A stretch of 5,779 bases of DNA, taken from the NCBI GenBank assembly GCA_014729315.1, contig WJKD01000823.1, positions 1 through 5,779 of the forward strand. The letters are read 5' to 3'. The notes under the pieces are model-generated. The model saw nothing but the letters and a program-made list of their open reading frames with translations. It did not search any database and was not told the origin of the DNA. The translations under genes and the position numbers were made by a program. Of the stretch, positions 1 through 5,692 are shown one piece after another. The DNA is from Promethearchaeota archaeon (lineage in GTDB: Archaea > Asgardarchaeota > Lokiarchaeia > Sigynarchaeales > SOKP01). How positions within the stretch are numbered: position 1 is the stretch's first letter; the number at the start of each line of letters is the position of its first letter.

Positions 1-98
1 AAATCTTATAAAACACTTTACAATAAAAATGAAACTATTAATGACTATTAATAGTCATTAATAGTTTCATTTTTATTGTAAAGTGTTTTATAAGATTT
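1..98. repeat. Perfect 98-base palindrome at the window edge
   Basis: Every base from 1 to 49 pairs with its partner from 98 down to 50, with no mismatch and no spacer; I checked all pairs by hand. As single-stranded DNA or RNA it could form a 49-bp hairpin apart from the few bases at the turn. It is almost entirely A/T and carries no ORF. It lies 55 bases beyond the stop codon of the GTPase gene, so it could sit in that transcript's 3' end, but it has no U-tract arrangement typical of a simple terminator. Because the match runs to base 1, the true repeat may continue outside the window. It may be a real inverted repeat, a hairpin end of a linear replicon, or a fold-back assembly or amplification artefact. 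Confidence 0.97.
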
Positions 99-153
99 TT
101 ATTGAATTAAATTGTTTTGATTTGTTCATTTAAGCTCAACCTTTTCAACTCTC

Positions 154-690
154 TTAAATCTCATTTAAATCTTTAGTTAAAATACGGGCGATTCTCTCAA
201 AAATAATTTCTACATTATCACCCGTTTTAGCGGAACATTCAAAATAATCTTTGAATTTAAATTGATCTACAATGTTTAACGCGTATTCTCGGTCGACTGA
301 TCGTTTATCTTTTAAATCGAGTTTTCCACCAACCATGATCATAGGAATATCTTCTTGGTCTGTAGCTTCTGCGTTATCCTTAAAAATATTCAGCCATTCT
401 TGTACATTCTTTAAACTCGCCATTCTTGTAAGATCAAACATAAATATGCCCCCCGCAGCTCCGCGAGCGTATCTTGGAAGAAGAAATCTGAATCTTTCTT
501 CTCCGGCAAAATCCCATATCTGTAATTCAACTATTATGTCATCTATTTCTAATTTTTTAAGTAAAAAATCAACTCCTATTGTCATAGTCGAGCCTTCTTT
601 AAATAAACCTGTTAAATAACGATTTACTAAACAGGTCTTTCCAACTCCTCCTTGCCCAAATATACATACTTTAAAAAGTGCGTCCTTCAT
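154..690 (-). CDS. Rab/Ras-like small GTPase (Asgard type)
   Basis: A 178-residue single-domain GTPase, the usual size for the Ras superfamily. Visible motifs are the P-loop GQGGVGKT (12-19), switch I with T37 and the Rab-type IGVDF (38-42), the G3 segment WDFAGEERF (59-67), YARGA (74-78), FDLT (85-88), a G4 element GGKLDL (121-126) and the G5 element ECSAKTG (151-157). Rab proteins have closely matching IGVDF, WDTAGQERF and YYRGA motifs, so Rab-like is better supported than Arf or Gtr. Two positions differ: Glu (E64) where Rab and Ras have the catalytic Gln, and Gly (G122) for the Asn of NKxD. The protein ends DLNEI with no C-terminal Cys, so no prenylation site is visible and membrane attachment is not predicted. 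ATG 690 is chosen because an in-frame stop lies 6 bases upstream. The gene is last in a run of minus-strand genes, 247 bases after the Nudix gene, so it probably has its own promoter. Its cellular role cannot be read from sequence. Confidence 0.96.
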   Translation of the reverse strand: MKDALFKVCIFGQGGVGKTCLVNRYLTGLFKEGSTMTIGVDFLLKKLEIDDIIVELQIWDFAGEERFRFLLPRYARGAAGGIFMFDLTRMASLKNVQEWLNIFKDNAEATDQEDIPMIMVGGKLDLKDKRSVDREYALNIVDQFKFKDYFECSAKTGDNVEIIFERIARILTKDLNEI

Positions 691-891
691 TTTGTCTCAT
701 TATTTTATTTTAAAACGATTAAATTAAGTATTAAGTAATGTTCTTTTACTTCTCATATTTTAATTAATCTTTAGCTCTCTGTTACTTTTAAAACAATTAA
801 GAAATAAATATTCTTTTAATGTTTAGGTTTAATGGTAGGTAAGATGTGTCTAATTAAAAAGATTAAGTCGATGAGTTATAAATAGGCGTTT

Positions 892-922
892 AAAAATTAT
901 TAATGTTGCATTAGATATGCAA
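892..922 (-). terminator. Possible terminator after the Nudix gene
   Basis: Just after the Nudix stop codon (938-940), read on the minus strand, TTGCAT (917-922) pairs with ATGCAA (906-911) around a 5-base loop. A run of five T follows at 896-892. Archaeal termination depends mainly on T-tracts, so the T-run matters more than the short 6-bp stem. A stem this short arises easily by chance in AT-rich DNA, hence the low confidence. Confidence 0.3.
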
Positions 923-937
923 TTAAGGTAATTAAAA

Positions 938-1342
938 TTAAAAATGGGGGAGATTTTTAATATAAAAATCTATGTCTTCCTTATAGGATAAATAATCTTT
1001 TATTTTATGTTTTTGAATCCATTTAGCAATTGGATTTTCGGGATCAATTAGATTTAAATCCGATGTCTCAGAAGAAAAAAGGAACATATGAATTTTTTTT
1101 TTCACGACCAATCCTTTCGATTTTATTTTCTTACGAACATAGAATCCAAGGCCTTTGATTAGTTGAATATCAGAAATACCTGTTTCTTCGTATATTTCCC
1201 TTTTTGCCGCCTCTAGCGGAGTTTCTCCTTGTTCGACATGCCCTTTGGGAAAAGTCCAGGATTTCCCTTTATTGCTTACTATTGCTACTTTTTCACCGCC
1301 CAAGATTATTCCACCGGCGCTTTCTGAGAGTTTTAATTCCAT
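938..1342 (-). CDS. Nudix hydrolase, dinucleoside-polyphosphate (Ap4A/Ap6A-like) type
   Basis: A 134-residue protein, typical of a single Nudix domain. The Nudix box GX5EX7REUXEEXGU is complete at residues 34-56: G34, E40, R48, E49, E52, E53, G55, I56. Those glutamates bind the divalent metals that activate water for attack on a nucleoside-diphosphate-linked substrate. The lead-in WTFPKGHVEQGE (29-40) resembles diadenosine-polyphosphate hydrolases and related diphosphoinositol/Ap6A enzymes. The basic YVRKKIKSKG followed by KKIHMFLF after the box also fits that group. Substrate assignment remains inference; an mRNA-decapping or house-cleaning (d)NTP role is not excluded. ATG 1342 is fixed by an in-frame TGA at 1348-1346. 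A TATA-like element 39 bases upstream suggests its own promoter, although the gene follows the 1415-2458 gene by only 72 bases and could also be read through. The transcript carries ten consecutive A within Lys codons (1093-1102), prone to indel errors, but the frame is intact. Confidence 0.94.
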   Translation of the reverse strand: MELKLSESAGGIILGGEKVAIVSNKGKSWTFPKGHVEQGETPLEAAKREIYEETGISDIQLIKGLGFYVRKKIKSKGLVVKKKIHMFLFSSETSDLNLIDPENPIAKWIQKHKIKDYLSYKEDIDFYIKNLPHF

Positions 1343-1380
1343 AATTCAACATTCACTTAATCGGAAAGTCTGCATTTCAT

Positions 1381-1390
1381 TATATATAAA
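1381..1390 (-). promoter_or_regulatory. TATA-like promoter element for the Nudix gene
   Basis: The minus strand reads TTTATATATA here, close to the archaeal TATA consensus. Its centre is about 43 bases from the Nudix start codon. With archaeal spacing of about 26 bases to the start site, transcription would begin near 1359 and leave a leader of about 16 bases. There is no clear purine-rich BRE next to it, and the surroundings are very AT-rich. Confidence 0.38.
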
Positions 1391-1414
1391 AATTATATAA
1401 TAAAGATTAATTAA

Positions 1415-2458
1415 TTATTTAAATTGATAATTTAATTTCTTTTTTTCAATTCGTCCATGGTCTGAGAGTATTTTAACCAGCATCTCTCTCTCTTCTTTAT
1501 AAGATTCTGTCAATTCTATAGTAAAGAGAAGCTTATACGAATCTTTAATTTCAATCCAATGAAGATGCTTAAAAATTTTTAAGAGAGAGAGTTTGAAATT
1601 ATATTGGTTTTTTCTTTCTGTAAGATCGTCAATCACCGAGTTTATCCATATGATTGCTAAATTCTTATCTTTAAAAGTTATAATATTGTTGTATATTTCA
1701 GCCATACGAATCCATAAATGTATCGATTCATCGTTGATTAATCTTGCCTCGTTTAAGAAAAAATCAAGATTTTTTTCAATTAGAACATTCTTGTCTTGAA
1801 GTGTTTTTTTCTTCTCATTAAAGATCGGAGTCTCAACAAAAATCAGCCTTGCATAATTTTTATCGTAAATGTAATCTTTTACTTTAAGCCCAAACAGACT
1901 CATAAGTGCGATTATTGCCTTAAGATGTTCGTGATGGATATTTGCATAATAACCTTCATACATAAAATGGAACTCGTCGTTGATGATTTCCGCGGTCATG
2001 GCTCGAGTTAATTTATTAACTTTTAAATATTTTTCAAATCTATCGTATACTTTTTTAACATCAGCGAGCGTAAAGGAATATTCTTCTCTGAACCGGTCAT
2101 AAAATTGATATATTGAGGAAAAAAGGTCTTCGATGCCTCCTTTATAATATTTATTTAACTTCACAACATTCTCATAAAAAGGAATAAAAGCCCTAAATGT
2201 ATTTTTATCGTAAAAATTAAGAATGTCGAAATCGGGTAAATTCTCCAGATCTTTTAGATTTTTACCAGAATCAAGAATTTCAAGTATATTATACAGAACA
2301 TAATTATAAAACGAAGATATACTACTATATATTTCGTCTTCTGGATTAGTTTCTCTTTTCTTTTTTATATACTCCTTAATGCGATTTTTTAAATAAGGTG
2401 AAATCGAAATATTTTGTGTTTTTGTGCGTTTTTTTTCTAAAATATTTATTCTTACCAT
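1415..2458 (-). CDS. Unassigned paralogue A with possible N-terminal ribbon-helix-helix
   Basis: A 347-residue soluble protein with no signal peptide or membrane segment; I do not recognise the family. It is a paralogue of the product at 2487-3539. The two align without gaps over residues 1-210, with 71 identities by my hand count (about one third), and with a 3-residue offset in the C-terminal part. Residues 14-62 (TQNISIS strand, PYLKNRIKEYI helix, then SSFYNYVLYNILEIL helix) look like a ribbon-helix-helix DNA-binding fold with a longer loop, inferred from pattern only. Shared blocks are GKNLKDLEN (65-73), FRAFIPFYE (88-96), YEGY..NIHHEH (167-178), HLWI (247-250) and LHWI (299-302). Residues 155-210 and 287-335 look like alpha/beta modules. 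The segment 111-160 is divergent and probably a linker. ATG 2458 is the only possible in-frame start: an upstream in-frame TAG overlaps the Shine-Dalgarno. Lying 28 bases after the paralogue's stop, it is probably co-transcribed with it. Confidence 0.93.
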   Translation of the reverse strand: MVRINILEKKRTKTQNISISPYLKNRIKEYIKKKRETNPEDEIYSSISSFYNYVLYNILEILDSGKNLKDLENLPDFDILNFYDKNTFRAFIPFYENVVKLNKYYKGGIEDLFSSIYQFYDRFREEYSFTLADVKKVYDRFEKYLKVNKLTRAMTAEIINDEFHFMYEGYYANIHHEHLKAIIALMSLFGLKVKDYIYDKNYARLIFVETPIFNEKKKTLQDKNVLIEKNLDFFLNEARLINDESIHLWIRMAEIYNNIITFKDKNLAIIWINSVIDDLTERKNQYNFKLSLLKIFKHLHWIEIKDSYKLLFTIELTESYKEEREMLVKILSDHGRIEKKKLNYQFK

Positions 2459-2460
2459 AC

Positions 2461-2478
2461 TTACATTATCTTCCTCCT
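2461..2478 (-). promoter_or_regulatory. Strong Shine-Dalgarno followed by a start-stop ATG-TAA
   Basis: On the minus strand AGGAGG occupies 2478-2473, the best ribosome-binding site in the window. Six bases later, at standard spacing, is ATG (2466-2464) immediately followed by TAA (2463-2461). The ATG of the 347-residue gene comes two bases after that, 14 bases from AGGAGG. The distance is long for the real start and ideal for the one-codon ORF. It may be a minimal upstream ORF that feeds reinitiation or tunes expression, or simply a tolerated near-start. Confidence 0.6.
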
Positions 2479-2486
2479 AATAATCT

Positions 2487-3539
2487 TCATTTCAGTTGAA
2501 GTTTCTTTTGAATTGGCACGATTGATCCAATGCTTTTAATGCCTTTTTCAATAATACTTCGCTCTACTTTAGAGTTTTCTGGTAGTGAAATTTCAAAAAT
2601 TAACTCTTCTTTATCATAAATCGTAATCCAATGCAAAGATTCGAATAATTTAAGAATTGATCTTTTTAAATCTTTATTCGAAGCTATTTTTCTTATTTCT
2701 TTAATGATAGAATTAACGAATTGAGATCCCGATGCTTTTTGTTTAAATGACACGTATAAATCGTCCTTACTGCTTAAATCAATCCAGAGATGAGCTTCAT
2801 CGTCATTGACTATGTAGTAATAATTTAAAAAATAAGACATATTGGATCTCAAAATTTCAGTAAATTTGGACTTATCTGGTTTTAGCCCAAAATTTTTTAG
2901 GTGGTTCTTATCGATCTCAAACCAGATTTTGGTATAGTTTTGGTATTTATCCAGTTTGGTTATTTTTAATCCTAAAAAACTGGCGATGGTGATGATTACT
3001 TTCGTATGTTCATGATGAATATTTTGCCGGTAACCCTCGTATTCTGCAATTAATTGAGTTCCTTTAATATCAAAATTGATTTGCTTAGTTATAGTTTTAT
3101 TTCCTACGAGTTTATATATTTTTTTAGCCATTTTTGGAAGTTTATTAAGATTTGACTTGTCTTGAGAGAGAATATATCTTATTAGTTTATCTATCATCTC
3201 GGTAAAAGTAATTAAATTCTCATATCGATATCTATTTAATTCTATTGCCCATTCATATAAAGGAATAAACGCTTGAAACATATTTCTTTGAAAAAATGAT
3301 GTGGATGCAGTCTGATTAAAGTTTTCCAAATCCTTCACACTTTTCCCCTTATTTAATATCTTTAATACCGTTTCTATAGCAAAAGTGCAAAAGGAAGATA
3401 CGCTTTGAAATTTCTCGTCCTTTGGATCGTTATCGTGTCGTTCTTTTACAAATCTCTTAAGCAAATCTTTCAAATATGGTGAAATAGATATGTTTTGAGA
3501 TGCTATCTTTTTTTTTGATAAATTTCTTTTAGTTGTCAT
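2487..3539 (-). CDS. Unassigned paralogue B with possible N-terminal ribbon-helix-helix
   Basis: A 350-residue soluble protein, first of the tandem pair; family not recognised. SQNISIS (14-20) then PYLKDLLKRFVKER and SVSSFCTFAIETVLKIL (46-62) reproduce the strand-helix-helix pattern seen in the neighbour at the same residue numbers. Conserved blocks are GKSVKDLEN (65-73), FQAFIPLYE (88-96), YEGY..NIHHEH (167-178), AHLWI (249-253), SLHWI (301-305) and the FEI strand near 314-316. The His-rich NIHHEH opens a predicted helix (about 175-192), followed by a strand ending in WFEI, and could bind a metal or ligand; this is speculation. Residues 106-160 diverge most from the paralogue. ATG 3539 is fixed by an in-frame TGA at 3548-3546. 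No convincing Shine-Dalgarno precedes it, unlike paralogue A. It faces the 3921 gene across 381 bases containing three inverted repeats, which would suit an autoregulated DNA-binding protein. Confidence 0.93.
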   Translation of the reverse strand: MTTKRNLSKKKIASQNISISPYLKDLLKRFVKERHDNDPKDEKFQSVSSFCTFAIETVLKILNKGKSVKDLENFNQTASTSFFQRNMFQAFIPLYEWAIELNRYRYENLITFTEMIDKLIRYILSQDKSNLNKLPKMAKKIYKLVGNKTITKQINFDIKGTQLIAEYEGYRQNIHHEHTKVIITIASFLGLKITKLDKYQNYTKIWFEIDKNHLKNFGLKPDKSKFTEILRSNMSYFLNYYYIVNDDEAHLWIDLSSKDDLYVSFKQKASGSQFVNSIIKEIRKIASNKDLKRSILKLFESLHWITIYDKEELIFEISLPENSKVERSIIEKGIKSIGSIVPIQKKLQLK

Positions 3540-3600
3540 TGTAATTCAATCATAATACATAATTGGATCTGTCATATACGAACTAAAGCCAAAATGCTAA

Positions 3601-3610
3601 AGATATAAAA
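3601..3610 (-). promoter_or_regulatory. Candidate TATA element for the paralogue pair
   Basis: The minus strand reads TTTTATATCT, about 66 bases upstream of ATG 3539. Archaeal spacing would start transcription near 3580 and give a leader of about 40 bases. A second AT-rich candidate lies slightly further upstream (about 3616-3627), so the choice is uncertain. Confidence 0.25.
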
Positions 3611-3625
3611 TACACCCGTATATTT

Positions 3626-3648
3626 AATAATTTTCTTAAAAAATTATT
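3626..3648. repeat. AT-only inverted repeat, 9-base arms
   Basis: AATAATTTT (3626-3634) and AAAATTATT (3640-3648) are exact reverse complements around a 5-base spacer. It lies directly upstream of the candidate TATA element of the paralogue pair, where an operator could sit. The all-A/T composition raises the chance of coincidence. Confidence 0.5.
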
Positions 3649-3731
3649 GTTAATCTTCGTCTTCTTTAAAAATCTTACCTTACTTGAATTCTTTTTAGCA
3701 CGAATCAAAATCTTTCGAAATTAACAGATAT

Positions 3732-3760
3732 CATTTTTGATGAAGTGTCTGTCAAAAATG
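3732..3760. repeat. Inverted repeat, 9-base arms with 11-base spacer
   Basis: CATTTTTGA (3732-3740) and TCAAAAATG (3752-3760) match perfectly. An overlapping alternative pairing, ACAGA (3724-3728) with TCTGT (3748-3752), could form a competing hairpin. It sits about midway between the two divergent start codons, so it could be an operator for either side. No regulator is demonstrated. Confidence 0.55.
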
Positions 3761-3772
3761 TATTTATATCAA

Positions 3773-3789
3773 ATATAATTCAATTATAT
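3773..3789. repeat. 17-base dyad, operator-like
   Basis: ATATAATT and AATTATAT flank a single central C at 3781. The size and near-perfect symmetry suit a dimeric DNA-binding protein. It lies 13 bases from the 3732-3760 repeat, so the two may form one compound site. AT-rich background makes chance possible. Confidence 0.45.
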
Positions 3790-3891
3790 CGAAGAAAAAG
3801 CATAATTTTCCGAAGTATACGGCATCATGATAAGAATGATCGCCAAAATTAGGAGTAATGAATCTGAATTATGGAAAATAGCACCTCCAAA

Positions 3892-3899
3892 TTATAAAT
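3892..3899 (+). promoter_or_regulatory. TATA-like element for the 96-residue gene
   Basis: TTATAAAT is centred about 25 bases before ATG 3921 and is preceded by CCAAA, weakly BRE-like. Archaeal spacing would put the transcription start at or next to the start codon, giving a leaderless or nearly leaderless mRNA. That agrees with the lack of a good Shine-Dalgarno there. Confidence 0.42.
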
Positions 3900-3920
3900 G
3901 AATTAATACGGACTAAGTGT

Positions 3921-4211
3921 ATGAATAAGCGCGTTCCAAGATTCCTAACCGAAAAGAAGGAAGAGTCAGAAGAAAAGCTGGATGAATTTGCTGACCCTTT
4001 AACTACAATATTATTAGGAAGTTCTTTTATGCTTGATAAATACGAGAATATATTGAGTGATCAAATAATTGAAATCTTGAGGGGCATTCTAATTAAAGGC
4101 GAGCAAATTAAAGCGATATTGGAAAATTTTAACGTTAAAATTATGCTCAAAAAGGCGAATCTGTTCGACACAAACCAAAGAAACCAAGAAAAAAGACAGC
4201 TTAATTTTTAG
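3921..4211 (+). CDS. Small protein resembling a His-less histidine-kinase dimerisation domain
   Basis: A 96-residue, charged, soluble protein. Residues 21-38 (DEFADPLTTILLGSSFML) align by eye with the H-box of HisKA domains, whose pattern is like HELRTPLTAILGFSELL, and 47-70 (DQIIEILRGILIKGEQIKAILENF) fits the second helix of that hairpin. The position of the phospho-accepting His is Asp (D21), and no ATP-binding domain follows. If the resemblance is real, this is a stand-alone dimerisation hairpin that cannot autophosphorylate: a partner, inhibitor or relic, not a kinase. The Lys/Glu-rich ends (10-20, 73-93) are probably flexible. An upstream in-frame TAG at 3879-3881 and no other start codon favour ATG 3921. 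It is the only plus-strand gene, divergent from the paralogue pair and convergent with the M20-like gene. A generic two-helix protein is the alternative. Confidence 0.72.
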   Translation: MNKRVPRFLTEKKEESEEKLDEFADPLTTILLGSSFMLDKYENILSDQIIEILRGILIKGEQIKAILENFNVKIMLKKANLFDTNQRNQEKRQLNF

Positions 4212-4223
4212 GGTGTGGCAGGT

Positions 4224-4296
4224 AATTTCACTTTCTCTTCTTTAAAACGAAGTAGGGTGAAATTCTTATATTTTATTAAGATAAAGATATTTTTTT
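4224..4296 (+). terminator. Possible terminator between convergent genes
   Basis: AATTTCAC (4224-4231) pairs exactly with GTGAAATT (4257-4264). Inside it, CTTC (4237-4240) pairs with GAAG (4249-4252). A T-rich stretch follows, ending in seven T at 4290-4296, which overlaps the last codon of the convergent gene. The T-tract suits archaeal termination of the plus-strand gene. In the minus direction no T-run follows the stem. Confidence 0.35.
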
Positions 4297-5692
4297 ACTG
4301 GCCTAAATTTTCCCGATAGTTTTTTAAAAAATAATAATAGAAAATTCTTGCATTTTTAATTGACTCAATTTGAATAAATTCGTTCGGGGCGTGTGCGTAC
4401 CCTCCAATCCCCAAACCTCCTGTTATAAAATTAATAGAATTCAATTCATCTACGATTTTACTCAAAGGGGCTGCAGCTGCGCTCATGGGCCATATCTCCA
4501 ACGGAATACGAAGCATTTTACTAGCTTCTATAAAACTTTTCACTAAAATCGATTTCGGACTAACTCTGAATCCCTCGTAACTAGTATTTTTAGTTATTTC
4601 AATGTGAGAATTTCCCTTGTTAGAGTAATCTGAAACCTTTTCTTCTATTTCATTAAAAATATTATCGCTTTTAATATCATGGGCAAATCTTATATCAATT
4701 TTGCACATTGCTTCGTTGGGAACGGTATTCTTGATTCCGCTTCCAAGAAAACCCGATTTTAAGCTCGAAATATTAAACGTAGGATTGTATAGATATTCTC
4801 TAAAGAGTTTTTTAACTGTTTTATCCCGAGTTTCAGAAATACCTGCCTTATTTTTAATAAGTTCTATATCAATTTTCCCCGTTAAATCGTTAAGAATATC
4901 GATTTCCTCATCAGATGGTTGATAATCTTGGTTAAAACAATTAAGTAAATACTTTCCGTTAGAATAAATTCGGTTTAGGACACTAACAAGATCGTAAGCG
5001 GGATTAGGTATCATCGAACTGAAAGACGAGTGGACTTCTTGGTTTCCAGAAAAAATTTTTAAAGAAAAAGAGAGGATTCCTTTATATCCCAGTTTTATAA
5101 CCGAAGTTCCTTCTAGGTTTTGTTTAGCAGCGGGATAATATACATCAACGCAATTCTCAAAGCGATCTTTTTTAGTTTTTAAAAAATTCAATAAGGTTGG
5201 CGAGCCGATTTCCTCCTCTCCATCAAATAATAAGGTTAATGATATAGGCAGTTGATCATATTTTTTCAGGTATTTAATTAGACTCAAAAAACATAACAAA
5301 GGCGTCTTGGAATTATAGGCGCCTCGAGCGATTATACAAGAACCTAAACGGTCTAATGGAGGCGTTAAAGTCTTAACTTCGGCTCCAAAGGGTTCAGAAA
5401 TCCAGTCTTCAGGCTTATCTATTGGTTGTGTATCGTACATCATGTATATAAGAAGACTTTGTTTAGTTGGACCAGCTACATCAGCAAGTATCATTGGATT
5501 ATGAACGCCTTCTACGATTTTGATATGTTCAGCAATGTCCTTGATGTAGTCAATTATGAATTCCTTTGCTTGCAACACGCCCTCTTGATTGAGTGTATTG
5601 CTTTTAATCTTTAAGAATGGACTTAATTCTTGAAGAATAAAGCGATTTTCGTTTTTTTTAATTTTCTGAATGAGTTCTTGATTTATCTTCAT
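4295..5692 (-). CDS. M20-family metallopeptidase homologue, probably catalytically dead
   Basis: 465 residues from the ATG at 5692, with the architecture of the long M20 dipeptidases (carnosinase/CPG2-like): a catalytic domain interrupted by a dimerisation or lid domain at roughly 205-365. Landmarks are YDTQP (86-90), DW..EPFG (96-103), RGAYNSK (123-129), DGEEEIGS (157-164), GYKG (202-205), EVHSS (220-224), IDIRF (332-336) and GGYAHAPNE (430-438). The presumed catalytic Glu (E160), one metal Glu (E161), H221 and the last metal His (H434) remain. The first metal His is Met (M85), the bridging Asp is Asn (N127) and the third acidic ligand is Ala (A188). An active di-metal centre is therefore unlikely; it may instead bind peptides or amino acids, or act as a partner subunit. 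The frame also opens upstream to a TTG at 5740, adding 16 residues with a short hydrophobic MIILLIAFNFLY. I prefer the ATG, preceded by purine-rich AAGAAGAAA, because M20 proteins usually begin near this point. It is convergent with the 96-residue gene. Confidence 0.93.
   Translation of the reverse strand: MKINQELIQKIKKNENRFILQELSPFLKIKSNTLNQEGVLQAKEFIIDYIKDIAEHIKIVEGVHNPMILADVAGPTKQSLLIYMMYDTQPIDKPEDWISEPFGAEVKTLTPPLDRLGSCIIARGAYNSKTPLLCFLSLIKYLKKYDQLPISLTLLFDGEEEIGSPTLLNFLKTKKDRFENCVDVYYPAAKQNLEGTSVIKLGYKGILSFSLKIFSGNQEVHSSFSSMIPNPAYDLVSVLNRIYSNGKYLLNCFNQDYQPSDEEIDILNDLTGKIDIELIKNKAGISETRDKTVKKLFREYLYNPTFNISSLKSGFLGSGIKNTVPNEAMCKIDIRFAHDIKSDNIFNEIEEKVSDYSNKGNSHIEITKNTSYEGFRVSPKSILVKSFIEASKMLRIPLEIWPMSAAAAPLSKIVDELNSINFITGGLGIGGYAHAPNEFIQIESIKNARIFYYYFLKNYRENLGQ

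Larger units (their letters stand above)
3540..3920. other. Divergent intergenic region, 381 bases, no convincing gene
   Basis: This separates the minus-strand paralogue pair from the plus-strand 96-residue gene and must hold both promoters. I see three inverted repeats (3626-3648, 3732-3760, 3773-3789) and TATA-like elements on each side, but no tRNA, CRISPR or clear structured RNA. The only ORF of any size is 24 codons on the plus strand at 3827-3901, without a ribosome-binding site; I do not call it as a gene. Confidence 0.7.

Noticed and set aside
875..886. TATA-like GTTATAAATAGG between the Nudix and GTPase genes
   Set aside because: It reads as a plausible TATA element on both strands. 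On the minus strand it would give the GTPase a leader of about 160 bases, and on the plus strand there is no gene to serve, so I did not call it.
1481..1591. CT-repeat (about 1484-1496) and GA-repeat (about 1580-1589) that could pair as an inverted repeat
   Set aside because: Both are ordinary coding sequence of the paralogue (KEERE and LSLL codons), about 90 bases apart, with low complexity explaining the match.
3732..3752. C/D-box sRNA resemblance (TTGATGA followed by CTGT)
   Set aside because: The C box has a mismatch at the purine, and there is no proper D box or internal box pair; the inverted repeat explains the symmetry better.
3827..3901. A 24-codon plus-strand ORF (MIRMIAKIRSNESELWKIAP...)
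   Set aside because: No ribosome-binding site or recognisable similarity; it ends inside the TATA-like element of the next gene, and ORFs this short are expected by chance.
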